Counted from the first letter of the stretch, positions 1-10,446 are shown. The stretch: DNA of 49,900 nt from Mesorhizobium sp. (GCF_004962925.1 NZ_SUEO01000006.1:7031-56930), one strand, 5' to 3'. Notes: a model not told the origin generated them from the sequence alone. Made by a program: numbers and translations.

Positions 1-1
1 T

Positions 2-859
2 TGGAGCGCGGTGCCCAACACCGCTCATCTCCACGAGGGAAAACTCGTCGGCAATGGCGGCGTCCACGCCAGTTCCTTTGTCGGTCATCCGGCTCTCAAA
101 TGGCCGTCCGACTGGATTGCCGCCCATTCGCACCACCATCACCGGTTCGACGACAACCAAGTGGGTTTCGGAGCCGAGGTCGAGGCGTCCCGCGGCTGCC
201 CCTACAATTGCAGCTTCTGCGCCAAGATCGATTTCCGCGACGCCTACCGCCGCAGGAACCACGATGCGGTCATGACGGAAATCGACCGCCTGATCGGACA
301 GGGCGCCGGCTACATCTACTTCATCGACGAAATCTTCCTGCCGCAGAAGGCGCTGCTGGAGGGATTGGTCGATCGCGACGTCAAGTTCGGCGTGCAGACC
401 CGCATCGATCTTTGGAAGCCGGAGCTCCTCGAATTGCTGGGTGCCGCCGGCTGTGTTTCGATCGAGGCCGGCCTCGAAAGCCTGACCGTGGAGGGCCGGG
501 CCATGCTGGCGAAGCGTTGCCGGCTCGGCACCGAGGAACTGGCCGCGCTGCTGGTCAATGCACGCCGTCACGTCCCGTTCGTCCAGGCCAATCTGATCGG
601 CGTGGTCGAGGATGATCCCGCTCTGGTCGATTACTGGCGCAAGCACCTCATTGACCGTGGTGTGTGGGCCAATGAACCGGTGCCGCTCTATCCCTACCCC
701 AGTTCGCCCAGCTATCGCCAGATTTGGGGCGAGCCGGACGATCTCGCCTGGGAGCGCGCCCACGAGCATTATCTGGCTTCGTTTCGGACATTCAGCGACA
801 TCCAGGAGAAGCGTCCGCGTGCGCTGGCCGAGTTGGAGGCTACATGTTGCAATCACTGA
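2..859 (+). CDS. Radical SAM protein, probably B12-binding type (5' end outside window)
   Basis: This is the C-terminal part of a radical SAM enzyme; the reading frame is open to the left edge, so the start lies outside the window. The CxxxCxxC cluster motif (RGCPYNCSFC, bases about 191-220) would bind the 4Fe-4S cluster that cleaves S-adenosylmethionine. The downstream TIM-barrel part contains EIDRLIGQGAGYIYFIDE and SIEAGLES, typical of the B12-binding/radical SAM (cobalamin) class. The N-terminal B12-binding domain is presumed to lie upstream and is not visible. The next gene starts inside its end, so the two are translationally coupled. In a glycan cluster such an enzyme could methylate or rearrange a sugar or lipid; the substrate cannot be read from the sequence. 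I believe related proteins sit next to TIGR04290 methyltransferases in other genomes, which fits the gene at 10447. Confidence 0.85.
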   Translation, partial: WSAVPNTAHLHEGKLVGNGGVHASSFVGHPALKWPSDWIAAHSHHHHRFDDNQVGFGAEVEASRGCPYNCSFCAKIDFRDAYRRRNHDAVMTEIDRLIGQGAGYIYFIDEIFLPQKALLEGLVDRDVKFGVQTRIDLWKPELLELLGAAGCVSIEAGLESLTVEGRAMLAKRCRLGTEELAALLVNARRHVPFVQANLIGVVEDDPALVDYWRKHLIDRGVWANEPVPLYPYPSSPSYRQIWGEPDDLAWERAHEHYLASFRTFSDIQEKRPRALAELEATCCNH

Positions 860-1944
860 TCCGGCGTTCGCGGCGAATCCTGATGACCGTCGATGCCGTC
901 GGCGGCGTCTGGCGCTACGCGCTTGATCTGGCGCGGGAGCTGGCTCAGGGCGGCGACAGCATCGTGCTCGCCGGATTAGGCCCGGGGCCGTCCCAGGAGC
1001 AAGCGAAGGAGGCGCAGGCTTTCGCAGCCCTGGCGTGGCTCAAGACACCGCCGGACTGGATGACCAGGAATGAGGACGATCTGGACGTGTTGCCGCAGGA
1101 ACTAGCGCCACTTGTTCGTGATTATGCGATCGACCTGGTCCATCTCAATGCGCCGACGCAGGCGGTGGGACTTGATGTGCCGTGCCCGGTCGTGGCGGTC
1201 TCGCATTCATGCGTTGTGACGTGGCTCCACGCCGTCAGGGGACAGCCTGTGGACGGCGAATGGGGCTGGCAGAAAGACCGCAACAGACGCGGTTTCGATT
1301 GGGCAAATGCGGTAGTCGCGCCCAGCCGCAGCCATGCCGATATGCTCGAGGCCTGCTATGGGTCGATCGCCCGCCTGAGCGTTGTCAGCAACGGCACGCG
1401 GCCGGGTCCAAAGGCAGAGAGGCGGGAATCAGTGGTTCTCGCCGCCGCGCGCTGGTGGGACGAAGGAAAGAATGCAGCTACGCTGGACCAGGCGGCATCG
1501 CTGACGAAATGGCCAGTCTTTGCTGCCGGGTCGCTGCAGGGCGCCGATGGGCAACGCGCCAGTTTCAGCAACGTCATCCCTCTGGGTTCTGTCTACCACG
1601 ACGAGGTGCGTCTGTTGATGGCGCGGGCCGGCATCTTCGTGTCGCCGTCCGTCTACGAGCCCTTCGGCCTTGCCGTGCTGGAGGCAGCCACATCCGCAAC
1701 ACCTCTGGTGCTTGCCGACATCACGACCTATCGCGAATTGTGGGACGGTGCGGCCATCTTCTACGACGCCCACGATCCACGCGATCTCGCCAAATGTATC
1801 GATTGTCTCTCATACGACGCCCAGTATAGGCGCCGGCTCGGCGAAGCCGCCGCACGCCGAGCGCGCAAGTTTTCACCGGAAAGACAAGCGGCCGCCATGC
1901 ACGACATCTACGATCGGGCCGCCCTGGCCGTTGCGGAACGCTGA
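844..1944 (+). CDS. Glycosyltransferase, GT4 family
   Basis: This is a 366-residue GT-B transferase of the GT4 type, which moves a sugar from a nucleotide donor to an acceptor in the cytoplasm. The C-terminal donor half carries the E-x7-E signature (E272PFGLAVLE280) followed by AATSATPLVLADI, the usual nucleotide-sugar site. The N-terminal half begins with MTVDAVGGVWRYALDLARELA, an acceptor-domain pattern. I chose the ATG at 844 because GGAGG lies four bases upstream; the frame is open further upstream but without a better start. It overlaps the end of the radical SAM gene by 16 bases and ends two bases before the next gene, so it belongs to the same operon. Donor and acceptor are unknown. 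Confidence 0.88.
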   Translation: MLQSLIRRSRRILMTVDAVGGVWRYALDLARELAQGGDSIVLAGLGPGPSQEQAKEAQAFAALAWLKTPPDWMTRNEDDLDVLPQELAPLVRDYAIDLVHLNAPTQAVGLDVPCPVVAVSHSCVVTWLHAVRGQPVDGEWGWQKDRNRRGFDWANAVVAPSRSHADMLEACYGSIARLSVVSNGTRPGPKAERRESVVLAAARWWDEGKNAATLDQAASLTKWPVFAAGSLQGADGQRASFSNVIPLGSVYHDEVRLLMARAGIFVSPSVYEPFGLAVLEAATSATPLVLADITTYRELWDGAAIFYDAHDPRDLAKCIDCLSYDAQYRRRLGEAAARRARKFSPERQAAAMHDIYDRAALAVAER

Positions 1945-1946
1945 CG

Positions 1947-3077
1947 ATGCGGTTTGTGTTCTATACCCACTCCGTCGTTTCCGACTGGAATCACGGCAAC
2001 GCACATTTCCTGCGCGGCATCATGCGAGAGCTCGTTGCACGCGGGCACCAGGCGATCGCGCTGGAGCCGGCGGACGGCTGGAGCCGTTCGAACCTGCTGG
2101 CAGACAAAGGACCCTACGCGGTCGAGCGCTTCAGGAAGGATTTTCCGGAGCTGATGCCGGTAACCTACGACGCCTCCTTCGACCATGAAATCTGGATTGC
2201 CGACGCCGATGTGGTGATCATCCACGAATGGACCGACCCGGACCTTGTCGCGCGCATCGGCAGGGCCAAGGCGAACGGAGGCGGTTTCACGCTTCTGTTC
2301 CATGACACCCACCATCGCGCCGTCTCGGCGACGCAGGCGATCTCGGCTCTGCGGCTGGAGCATTATGACGGCGTGCTCGCCTTCGGCGAAGCGTTGCGGG
2401 AAAGCTATCTTCGCGCCGGCTGGGGCAAACGTGCCTTCACCTGGCACGAGGCGGCGGATGTGTGCCTGTTCAAGCCGCACCCCGAAATCGACCCTACATC
2501 CGACGTCATCTGGATTGGCAACTGGGGCGACGACGAGCGCAGTGCCGAAATCAAGGAATTCCTGATCGATCCGGTGGAAGAACTGTGCCTGAGAGGCACT
2601 GTTCATGGCGTGCGCTATCCGTGCGAAGCGCTCGCCGATCTTGCCGCCGCCGGCCTGGGCTACGAAGGCTGGATCGCCAATGCCGACGTGCCTAAGGCAT
2701 TCGCGGCACATCGCGTTACCGTCCACATCCCGCGGCGACCATATCGGGAGAGTCTGCCCGGAATTCCGACGATCCGCATGTTCGAGGCGCTCGCCTGCGG
2801 CATTCCGCTCGTTTCTGCGCCTTGGGCCGATGTCGAACAACTCTTCAGGCCAGGCATCGACTTCCTTTTCGCGCGAGACGGATCCGAGATGTGCCGTCAT
2901 CTTCGCAACGTGCTGGACGATGCTGACCTGGCCGCCTCTCTGGTGAAATCCGGCCTCGAAACCATCCGGACGCGACACACGTGCCGGCACCGGGCGGACG
3001 AGTTGTTCGATGTGCTCGCCGAATGCGGCAACCGCCAAGCCATCGATTCTATCGCCATAGAGGAGACAGTCGCATGA
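1947..3077 (+). CDS. CgeB-like glycosyltransferase (first of four paralogues)
   Basis: The 376-residue protein belongs to the CgeB / DUF3880-like GT-B group, named after a Bacillus spore-coat protein. It starts MRFVFYTHSVVSDWNHGNAHFLRGI, the position where the other three copies carry SSxWNGxA, and its C-terminal half has TIRMFEALACGIPLVSAPW, the donor-binding segment shared by these enzymes. It is the most divergent of the four copies in this cluster (others at 3074, 4165 and 8541). It ends with an ATGA overlap into the next copy. The role is presumably transfer of one sugar in a multistep oligosaccharide assembly; the sugar is not known. Confidence 0.8.
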   Translation: MRFVFYTHSVVSDWNHGNAHFLRGIMRELVARGHQAIALEPADGWSRSNLLADKGPYAVERFRKDFPELMPVTYDASFDHEIWIADADVVIIHEWTDPDLVARIGRAKANGGGFTLLFHDTHHRAVSATQAISALRLEHYDGVLAFGEALRESYLRAGWGKRAFTWHEAADVCLFKPHPEIDPTSDVIWIGNWGDDERSAEIKEFLIDPVEELCLRGTVHGVRYPCEALADLAAAGLGYEGWIANADVPKAFAAHRVTVHIPRRPYRESLPGIPTIRMFEALACGIPLVSAPWADVEQLFRPGIDFLFARDGSEMCRHLRNVLDDADLAASLVKSGLETIRTRHTCRHRADELFDVLAECGNRQAIDSIAIEETVA

Positions 3078-4168
3078 AGATTGCATTTTATGGATCGAGC
3101 CTGCTGTCGTCCTATTGGAACGGCGCGGCGACCTATTACCGCGGACTGCTCAAGGCTCTTTCCCAGCTCGGCTACGAGATCACATTCTATGAACCGGACG
3201 TCTACGACAGACAGAAGAACCGCGATATGGAGGCACCAGACTGGTGCAACGTCGTCGTCTATGAGGCGACCCCGCATGCGCTGATGCAGGTGGCAGCAAG
3301 CGCCGGCGAAGCCGACATCGTCGTCAAGGCGAGCGGAGTAGGTTTCGAGGACGAGGCGCTGCTGCGCGCGGTGCTCGACCACGCCCGCGCCGATGCGCTG
3401 ACGGTATTCTGGGATGTCGACGCACCAGCCACTCTGGGCCAATTGCGCGACGAGCCGGACCACCCCCTGCACCGCGCGTTGCGGGAGATCGACCTTGTCC
3501 TCACCTATGGCGGCGGCGATCCGGTCGTTTGGGCCTATCGGGCGCTGGGAGCGGCCGAGTGCGTGCCGATCTACAATGCGCTCGATCCCGAAACGCATCA
3601 TCCGGTCGCGAAGGACAAGCGTTTCGCCTGCGACCTCGCCTTTCTCGGCAACCGCCTGCCGGACCGCGAAGCGCGCGTCGAAGCCTTCTTCCTCGATCCG
3701 GCCAGCCGTTCGGACGATCAGCGTTTCCTGCTCGGCGGATCGGGTTGGGGCGACAAGCAGCTTCCGGCGAATGTCGCCTGGCTCGGCCACGTCGGCACGC
3801 GCGACCACAATGCGTTCAACGTCACACCCAAGGCGGTGCTGAACATCAGCCGCGACAGCATGGCCGCCAATGGTTTTTCACCTGCCACACGCGTCTTCGA
3901 GGCTGCGGGGGCCGGCGCATGCCTCATCACCGACGCCTGGCTCGGCGTCGAATTGTTCCTGGTCCCCGGCGAAGAGATCCTGGTGGCGCGCGACGGCGAC
4001 GATGTCGCCGAAATCATGCGGACCCTCACACCCCAGCGGGCTAAGGCGATCGGCGCATCTGCGCTTCGGCGTGTTCTCGCCGAGCATACCTATGCATTAA
4101 GGGCAGCTGTGGCCGACGCTGTCTTCAGGCGTCATTTCGAGCGCCCCACCGTGGAGGCAGCGGAATGA
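3074..4168 (+). CDS. CgeB-like glycosyltransferase (second paralogue)
   Basis: A 364-residue GT-B protein of the CgeB group. The N-terminus reads KIAFYGSSLLSSYWNGAATY, the C-terminal donor half NISRDSMAANGFSPATRVFE followed by AAGAGACLITDAW. The start at 3074 is set by an AGGAGA ribosome-binding site and by an ATGA overlap with the preceding paralogue; the longer open frame upstream is only the shadow of that gene. It ends with another ATGA overlap. Three transferases of the same family in a row suggest that they add successive sugars, or act on related acceptors, in one pathway. Confidence 0.82.
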   Translation: MKIAFYGSSLLSSYWNGAATYYRGLLKALSQLGYEITFYEPDVYDRQKNRDMEAPDWCNVVVYEATPHALMQVAASAGEADIVVKASGVGFEDEALLRAVLDHARADALTVFWDVDAPATLGQLRDEPDHPLHRALREIDLVLTYGGGDPVVWAYRALGAAECVPIYNALDPETHHPVAKDKRFACDLAFLGNRLPDREARVEAFFLDPASRSDDQRFLLGGSGWGDKQLPANVAWLGHVGTRDHNAFNVTPKAVLNISRDSMAANGFSPATRVFEAAGAGACLITDAWLGVELFLVPGEEILVARDGDDVAEIMRTLTPQRAKAIGASALRRVLAEHTYALRAAVADAVFRRHFERPTVEAAE

Positions 4169-5274
4169 CCAAGCGGCTCGATATCGTCTTTCTAGGCCTG
4201 TCTTTGTCCTCTTCATGGGGAAACGGCCACGCCACGACCTTTCGGGGGTTGCTGAAGGGTTTGCACGAACTCGGCCATCGCGTCACGTTCCTCGAGCGCG
4301 ACGTGCCGTGGTACGCAAGCCATCGCGATCTGCGCGACCCGGATTTCTGCAAGTTGCGCTACTACGAAACGACGAACGATCTTCGTCGCACCTATGCTCG
4401 CTGCCTGCAGCAGGCCGATATCGTGGTGGTTGGGTCCTTCGTCCCGGAAGGGCGAGCAGTCATCGACATCGTGGCGTCCCTGTGCACGGGCCAGTTCTGC
4501 TTTTACGACATCGACACACCGGTCACGCTGGCAAAGCTCGCCGCGGATGATTGCGACTATATATGCCGACGGCAGACTCCGTATTTCGACGTCTATTTCT
4601 CATTCACCGGCGGGCCAACGCTCGCCCGTTTGGCGGCGGACTTCGATGCACGGCGCGCCGAGCCGCTCTACTGCTCGGTCGACCCTGAGCGGCATCGCGG
4701 AACGGCCGATCCGATCTGCTGGGATCTTGGCTACCTCGGCACCTACAGCTCGGACCGACAGGCGACGCTGGATGCACTCCTGCTTGAACCGGCAAGACGC
4801 ATGCCGGACCGCCGCTTCGTCGTGGCCGGTTCGCAATTCCCACCCGAAACCGTCTGGCCGAGCAATGTCGATCGGATCGAGCATTTGCCGCCGGCGGACC
4901 ACGCCGCTTTCTACAGCCGCCAGCGCTACACTTTGAACGTCACACGCAGCTCCATGATAGCGGCTGGATGGTCTCCCAGCGTACGTCTCTTCGAGGCGGC
5001 TGCCTGTGGCACGGCGATCATCAGCGATCGCTGGACAGGTCTGGACAGCTTCTTTCCGACAGCCACGATCAACACGGCCGGTCAAGCCGAAGACGTGATC
5101 GATATCCTGTCCAGGCAATCCGACCGCGTCAGGCTGGCTATGGCCAAGCGGGCGCGCGGAACGATCCTGGCAACACATACTGGCGCCGCGAGAGCCCGCG
5201 AATTCGTTTCGCTGCTGGCGCGGCCAAGATCGGCACGTTCGGCCCTCGATCTGGGCATCGAAAGTGCAGCATGA
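4165..5274 (+). CDS. CgeB-like glycosyltransferase (third paralogue)
   Basis: A 369-residue CgeB-group transferase. Its N-terminus (LSLSSSWGNGHATTFRGLL), a central FYDIDTPVTLAKL, the CSVDPERH segment and the C-terminal VTRSSMIAAGWSPSVRLFEA all closely match the fourth copy at 8541, so these two are the most recent duplicates. The start ATG overlaps the preceding stop (ATGA). The product should be a cytoplasmic GT-B enzyme using a nucleotide sugar. The order of action and the donor are unknown. Confidence 0.85.
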   Translation: MTKRLDIVFLGLSLSSSWGNGHATTFRGLLKGLHELGHRVTFLERDVPWYASHRDLRDPDFCKLRYYETTNDLRRTYARCLQQADIVVVGSFVPEGRAVIDIVASLCTGQFCFYDIDTPVTLAKLAADDCDYICRRQTPYFDVYFSFTGGPTLARLAADFDARRAEPLYCSVDPERHRGTADPICWDLGYLGTYSSDRQATLDALLLEPARRMPDRRFVVAGSQFPPETVWPSNVDRIEHLPPADHAAFYSRQRYTLNVTRSSMIAAGWSPSVRLFEAAACGTAIISDRWTGLDSFFPTATINTAGQAEDVIDILSRQSDRVRLAMAKRARGTILATHTGAARAREFVSLLARPRSARSALDLGIESAA

Positions 5275-5297
5275 CTGGCAGACAGGAGAAAATAGAG

Positions 5298-6344
5298 ATG
5301 CGGCAATCAAGAAGGACGCAACGGACCAAGACGGCGCTTGTCGCCGGCGGCGCGGGTTTCCTCGGTTCGCATCTTTGCGAAACACTGCTTCAGGCCGGGT
5401 ACCGTGTGATCTGTGTGGACAATTTCCTTACCGGTCGGATGGAAAACATCATCTCGATCGTGGACCGTCCTCGTTTCCGCTTGATCGAGCAGGATGTCTG
5501 CCGACCATTGGACCTTACTGAGCCTGTGGACCGCATTTTCAACCTGGCGTGCGCCGCGTCACCGCCGCGCTACCAAGCCGATCCGATTCACACCACGCGA
5601 ACCTGCGTGATCGGAACGCTAAATCTGCTTGAGCTCGCCGCCCGAAACAGTGCGCGCTTCCTGCAGGCATCGACAAGCGAAGTGTATGGCGATCCCGAAC
5701 AGCACCCGCAAAGGGAAGACTATGTCGGTCACGTGAACTGCACCGGTCCGCGCGCCTGTTATGATGAGGGCAAGCGAACCGCAGAAACCTTGTGCTTCGA
5801 CTGTTTGAGAACCGAAATGGCCGACATCCGGGTCGCCCGCATCTTCAACACCTATGGTCCGAGGATGGATCCTGCCGACGGCCGGATCGTCTCGAACCTG
5901 GTGATGCAGGCCCTCGAGAGGAGACCACTGACGATATTCGGCGACGGGCTGCAGACCAGGTCGTTCTGCTACGTCTCCGACCTGGTTGACGGTCTGGTCC
6001 GCCTTATGGATATCGATCCCAATCCGCGCCAACCGGTCAATTTGGGCAATCCCGGGGAATTCACCGTCCTTCAACTGGCCGGATTGGTGAGAGATATGAC
6101 CCATAGCAAGTCGGCCTTCAAATTCCTGCCACTGCCGCAAGACGACCCTCGCCGGCGGCAACCGGACATTTCCCGAGCAAAAACCCTTCTCAATTGGTCG
6201 CCAAAGGTACCGCTCAGGCAAGGCCTGATGCAGACGATCAGCTATTTTACAGAGCTGGAAGCCAGCCGTAACGAGGCTCGAATTTCCCCAATTGCGACAA
6301 GCGTGAGGTCCGCTTCAGGCCGATTGCAAAACCTGCCGGCCTAA
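5298..6344 (+). CDS. NAD-dependent epimerase/decarboxylase, UDP-glucuronate decarboxylase-like
   Basis: This 348-residue extended SDR has the NAD site G17-x-x-G20-x-x-G23 near the start, then CVDNFLTGRMENI, STSEVYGDPEQHPQREDYVG and GPRACYDEGKR, which contains the catalytic Tyr-x3-Lys. The last two segments are the hallmark of UDP-glucuronate decarboxylase (UXS), which makes UDP-xylose from UDP-glucuronate. A related UDP-sugar epimerase remains possible. The ATG at 5298 has AGGAGA at the right distance; an alternative ATG at 5271 overlaps the previous stop. The gene closes the first part of the cluster and would supply a pentose donor for the neighbouring transferases. No strong terminator follows. 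Confidence 0.85.
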   Translation: MRQSRRTQRTKTALVAGGAGFLGSHLCETLLQAGYRVICVDNFLTGRMENIISIVDRPRFRLIEQDVCRPLDLTEPVDRIFNLACAASPPRYQADPIHTTRTCVIGTLNLLELAARNSARFLQASTSEVYGDPEQHPQREDYVGHVNCTGPRACYDEGKRTAETLCFDCLRTEMADIRVARIFNTYGPRMDPADGRIVSNLVMQALERRPLTIFGDGLQTRSFCYVSDLVDGLVRLMDIDPNPRQPVNLGNPGEFTVLQLAGLVRDMTHSKSAFKFLPLPQDDPRRRQPDISRAKTLLNWSPKVPLRQGLMQTISYFTELEASRNEARISPIATSVRSASGRLQNLPA

Positions 6345-6423
6345 GGTCTGGGAGAGCTGTGCGCTCGGGCATGGTCATGCGAGATCATGACGTCCGAACG
6401 CACGCGCTCGTTAAGGGATTATG

Positions 6424-6448
6424 GGAACATCCAGCCGCGCTCGCCGTT
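6424..6448 (+). promoter_or_regulatory. EcfG-type stress promoter, perfect consensus
   Basis: GGAAC (6424-6428), a 16-base spacer and CGTT (6445-6448) match the alphaproteobacterial general stress (EcfG/ECF15) promoter exactly. It faces the short gene that follows and, beyond it, the inositol synthase part of the cluster. Its position shows that the short gene cannot start at the upstream ATG at 6421. Confidence 0.65.
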
Positions 6449-6465
6449 TGGGCCATGATACCGGC

Positions 6466-6666
6466 ATGGAGAACGGGCAAGTGCATCGAAAGCGCTCCAC
6501 CAAGGATATCGAGCAAATGGCCGCAGGGGAAACGGCTGCCTTTCTGCGCCGCGCCTCGATCACCTACCTTGAATGCTGTGTGAGCCTGATGATGACGCAT
6601 CTTGAGCGCGAGGAAGTGGCCACCATTCTGGAAAAAGAAGCGGATATGCTGCGAAGGCTCGACTGA
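6466..6666 (+). CDS. Small hypothetical protein behind a stress promoter
   Basis: I do not recognise this gene. From the ATG at 6466 it gives 66 residues; the second half ([20 protein letters not shown], then [17 protein letters not shown]) should form one or two helices with charged faces. The perfect EcfG-type promoter at 6424-6448 would place the transcript start near 6456, leaving almost no leader for the ATG at 6466. A GTG at 6481, with GGAG ten bases upstream, and an ATG at 6517 are alternatives. Its location between the UXS-like gene and inositol synthase makes it the first gene of a possible stress-controlled sub-operon. Function unknown. Confidence 0.5.
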   Translation: MENGQVHRKRSTKDIEQMAAGETAAFLRRASITYLECCVSLMMTHLEREEVATILEKEADMLRRLD

Positions 6667-6830
6667 GGCTTGCAGCGCTCAGGCGTCGATCGGCTCAGAC
6701 AGCGTCAAACACAGCGCGCAGCTTTCATCCCGCCGTGGAGTTCGTGATTTTTCCAAGTCGCAAGGAACATTCCTGGCAACTGGCAGTTCGGCGCGAGGAA
6801 CTTACCTTCAACAGCGATGGCGGCAGTTTC

Positions 6831-7930
<1,100 letters not shown>

Positions 7931-7934
<4 letters not shown>

Positions 7935-8527
7935 CGACGACGTTCTTCTTGATCCGCCATGCGGCGCACGACAATGTCGGCGACTATCTTGCCGGACGTA
8001 TGGCCGGAGTTTGCCTTGGCGAAACCGGCAGGGCACAAGCCTCGCGCCTGGCCAGCCACATGGCGTCGGAGCCATTAGCCACCATCTGTTGCAGTCCGCG
8101 TGAACGAACACTGGAAACCGCAAAACCGATCGCAATCGCCTGTAGTCCCGACAAGATCACAATCTGCCAAGAACTCGATGAGATCGACTTCGGTGCGTGG
8201 TCGGGAAAGACCTTCGAAGAGCTGAACCAGGACGCCGATTGGCGGGTGTGGAACAGCCGACGTCAGCAGGCGAGGACGCCGGGCGGCGAGACCATGCTGG
8301 ACGTCCAGCAACGTGTCATCTCGCTGATGCAGCAGCTTCGCAAACGTTACCAGAACCAGTCCGTGGCGCTGGTCAGCCATGCCGACGTGATCAAGGCCGC
8401 CGTCTGCAAGGTGCTCGGCTTGCCGCTGGGAGACTGTTTTCGCTTCGACATCGACCCCGCTTCGATCACCACGATCGTATCCGGTGACTGGGGCTCCAAG
8501 CTGATCCGATTAAACGAAGCCGCCTGA
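7931..8527 (+). CDS. Histidine phosphatase family protein
   Basis: A 198-residue histidine phosphatase (phosphoglycerate-mutase-like). The catalytic LIRHA at residues 7-11 contains the phospho-accepting His; [10 protein letters not shown] and [18 protein letters not shown] give the second Arg and the catalytic acid, and [10 protein letters not shown] provides the late His. It overlaps inositol-phosphate synthase by ATGA, so an obvious idea is that it removes phosphate from inositol phosphate or from a phosphorylated glycoside. Classical inositol monophosphatases belong to another fold, so this is inference from position only. A phosphosugar is the alternative substrate. Confidence 0.85.
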
Positions 8528-8540
8528 CGAGGACTGCCGG

Positions 8541-9638
8541 ATGCGAATGGTCATTTTCGGTCTCACCGTCACCTCCTCGTGGGGAAACGGACACGCGACG
8601 CTGTGGCGCGGGCTTATCCGGGCGCTCGGCGGGTTGGGCTGGTCCGTCACCTTCTTCGAACGCAACACTCCCTATTATGCCGGGGCGCGCGACCTTGACC
8701 ATCTCGATGGCGGCAATGTCGTTCTCTATCCGGACTGGGAAGACATCCGCAATGTCGCGGAACAGGCGATCGGGCAATCGGACGTCGTCATCGTCACATC
8801 TTATTGCCCCGACGCCGTGGAGGCATCGCGCCTGGCGCAGCAGGCCTCTCGCGGACTGAAGGTTTTCTACGATCTTGACACCCCGGTCACACTCGCGCGG
8901 ATCGAACAAGGTCAACGGCCGGCATATTACGGGCCCGAAGGCCTTCGCGATTTCGATCTTGTCCTGAGCTATACCGGAGGAACCGCAATCGACGCGCTCA
9001 AAACACTGCTGGGTGCCCGCCGTGTCCTGCCTCTCTACGGGCATGTCGATCCCGAGCGACACCAGCCGGCAGAGCCCCGGGCCGAATTTGCCGGAGATTT
9101 ATCCTATCTCGGAACCTATGCCGCAGATCGCCAGGCCGACGTCGAAAAGCTGCTGGTGCGCACGGCAGCGCGCCTGCCGGACCATCGCTTCGTCATCGGC
9201 GGCGCCCAATATCCGCACGAATTTCCGTGGGGCGAAAACATCTTTTTTGTCAGGCACCTTCCGCCTGCGGATCATCCGGCTTTCTTCTCCTCGTCGCGTC
9301 TGACGCTGAACGTGACCCGCGAGGCGATGGCCAAGAGGGGCTGGTGTCCTTCGGGCAGGCTGTTCGAGGCGGCAGCGTGCGGCGCAGCGATCGTGAGCGA
9401 CACCTGGCCCGGGCTGAGCAGTTTTTTCCAACCCGGCAGCGAGATCATCCTGGCGGACACCACCGACGACGTGGTTGCGGCAGTCTGCTTGTCCGACAGC
9501 GAAGTTGACGCAATCCGGCGCCGTGCGCGCGAGCGGGTGTTGGACGAGCACACCTCTGCGCAGCGCGCCAGGGAACTGGACCGCCTCCTGTCAGATTCAT
9601 TGCAGACGGCGGGCGAGCCGTTGAAGGAAGCAATCTGA
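8541..9638 (+). CDS. CgeB-like glycosyltransferase (fourth paralogue)
   Basis: A 365-residue CgeB-group GT-B enzyme. It begins MRMVIFGLTVTSSWGNGHAT and ends with VTREAMAKRGWCPSGRLFEA plus ACGAAIVSDTWPGLSSFF; GHVDPERH and FYDLDTPVTLARI match the copy at 4165 almost position by position. AGGA lies upstream of the ATG. Its stop overlaps the start of the nucleotidyltransferase (TGATG). It is separated from its three sister genes by the UXS-like, inositol synthase and phosphatase genes, so the duplication was followed by insertion or rearrangement. Confidence 0.85.
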   Translation: MRMVIFGLTVTSSWGNGHATLWRGLIRALGGLGWSVTFFERNTPYYAGARDLDHLDGGNVVLYPDWEDIRNVAEQAIGQSDVVIVTSYCPDAVEASRLAQQASRGLKVFYDLDTPVTLARIEQGQRPAYYGPEGLRDFDLVLSYTGGTAIDALKTLLGARRVLPLYGHVDPERHQPAEPRAEFAGDLSYLGTYAADRQADVEKLLVRTAARLPDHRFVIGGAQYPHEFPWGENIFFVRHLPPADHPAFFSSSRLTLNVTREAMAKRGWCPSGRLFEAAACGAAIVSDTWPGLSSFFQPGSEIILADTTDDVVAAVCLSDSEVDAIRRRARERVLDEHTSAQRARELDRLLSDSLQTAGEPLKEAI

Positions 9639-10444
9639 TGTTGGGCATCGTGCCTGCTGCCGGCCGCGGCAGCCGCATTCAGCCACTCGGCTTCTCGAAG
9701 GAACTTCTGCCGGTCGGCAGCCGCATCGACGGCCAAACCGAGCGTCCCTGCGCGGTGAGCGAATATCTGGTGCGTCGCATGGTGCGCAACGGCGTCGACA
9801 AGATCTGCTTCGTCATCGGATCGGGAAAATCGGACATCCTCGAATATTATGCCGCCGGCTATGGCGATGCCGCCGCACTGTTTGTCGTGCAGCCCACCCC
9901 TGTCGGTCTTTGCGATGCGATCTTCCGCGCCGCGCCGCTCGTCGCGCCGGATGAGACGGTCCTGATCGGCCTGCCCGATACGATCTGGCTTCCCGAAGAC
10001 GGTTTCTGCGCCCTGCGGAACGATTGCCTGTCTTTCCTGCTGTTCCCCGTCGACCGTCCGGAATTTTTCGATGCCGTCATTCTCGACAACGACAGCCGGG
10101 TGAAGGAAATCCAGGTCAAGCAACAAGACGCCGGATCGAACTGGATTTGGGGTGCATTCAAGATGCCTGGCCGCATCTTTCATCAGCTTGCGATGCTCTG
10201 GCGCGAGCGGGATCGCCATGACGAATACGTCGGCACGCTAATCAACGCCTATCTGGCGGCCGGCGGCGAGGCTTACGGCGTCAAGGCAGGCACAGCCTAT
10301 GTCGACGTCGGCACGTTCAACGGCTACCGCACCGCACTTCGGCTGCTTGAGAACAACAACCCCACGTTGGAGGCTCCGAAAGACCTCCTGTTCGTGCTGC
10401 AAGGGCAGTCGCAGATACCAAGCCATCCAGGCGAAGGAGGCTAG
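9638..10444 (+). CDS. Sugar-phosphate nucleotidyltransferase
   Basis: A 268-residue protein of the RfbA/GalU-type nucleotidyltransferase family, which joins a sugar 1-phosphate to an NTP to give an activated sugar. The N-terminal MLGIVPAAGRGSRIQPLGFS, with KELLPVG, is the pyrophosphorylase signature (G-x-G-x-R then P-K/E-x-LLPV); IGLPDTIW fits the metal-binding Asp. TAYVDVGTFNGYRTALRLL is the usual C-terminal segment. It overlaps the fourth CgeB gene and is followed at two bases by the methyltransferase, whose AAGGAGG lies inside its end. Which sugar it activates is not evident. Confidence 0.87.
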   Translation: MLGIVPAAGRGSRIQPLGFSKELLPVGSRIDGQTERPCAVSEYLVRRMVRNGVDKICFVIGSGKSDILEYYAAGYGDAAALFVVQPTPVGLCDAIFRAAPLVAPDETVLIGLPDTIWLPEDGFCALRNDCLSFLLFPVDRPEFFDAVILDNDSRVKEIQVKQQDAGSNWIWGAFKMPGRIFHQLAMLWRERDRHDEYVGTLINAYLAAGGEAYGVKAGTAYVDVGTFNGYRTALRLLENNNPTLEAPKDLLFVLQGQSQIPSHPGEGG

Positions 10445-10446
10445 CG

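Noticed and set aside
1908..3086. A 392-codon frame on the - strand
   Set aside because: It is antisense to the first CgeB-like gene, whose motifs and overlaps are convincing; no start signal or family is seen on the other strand.
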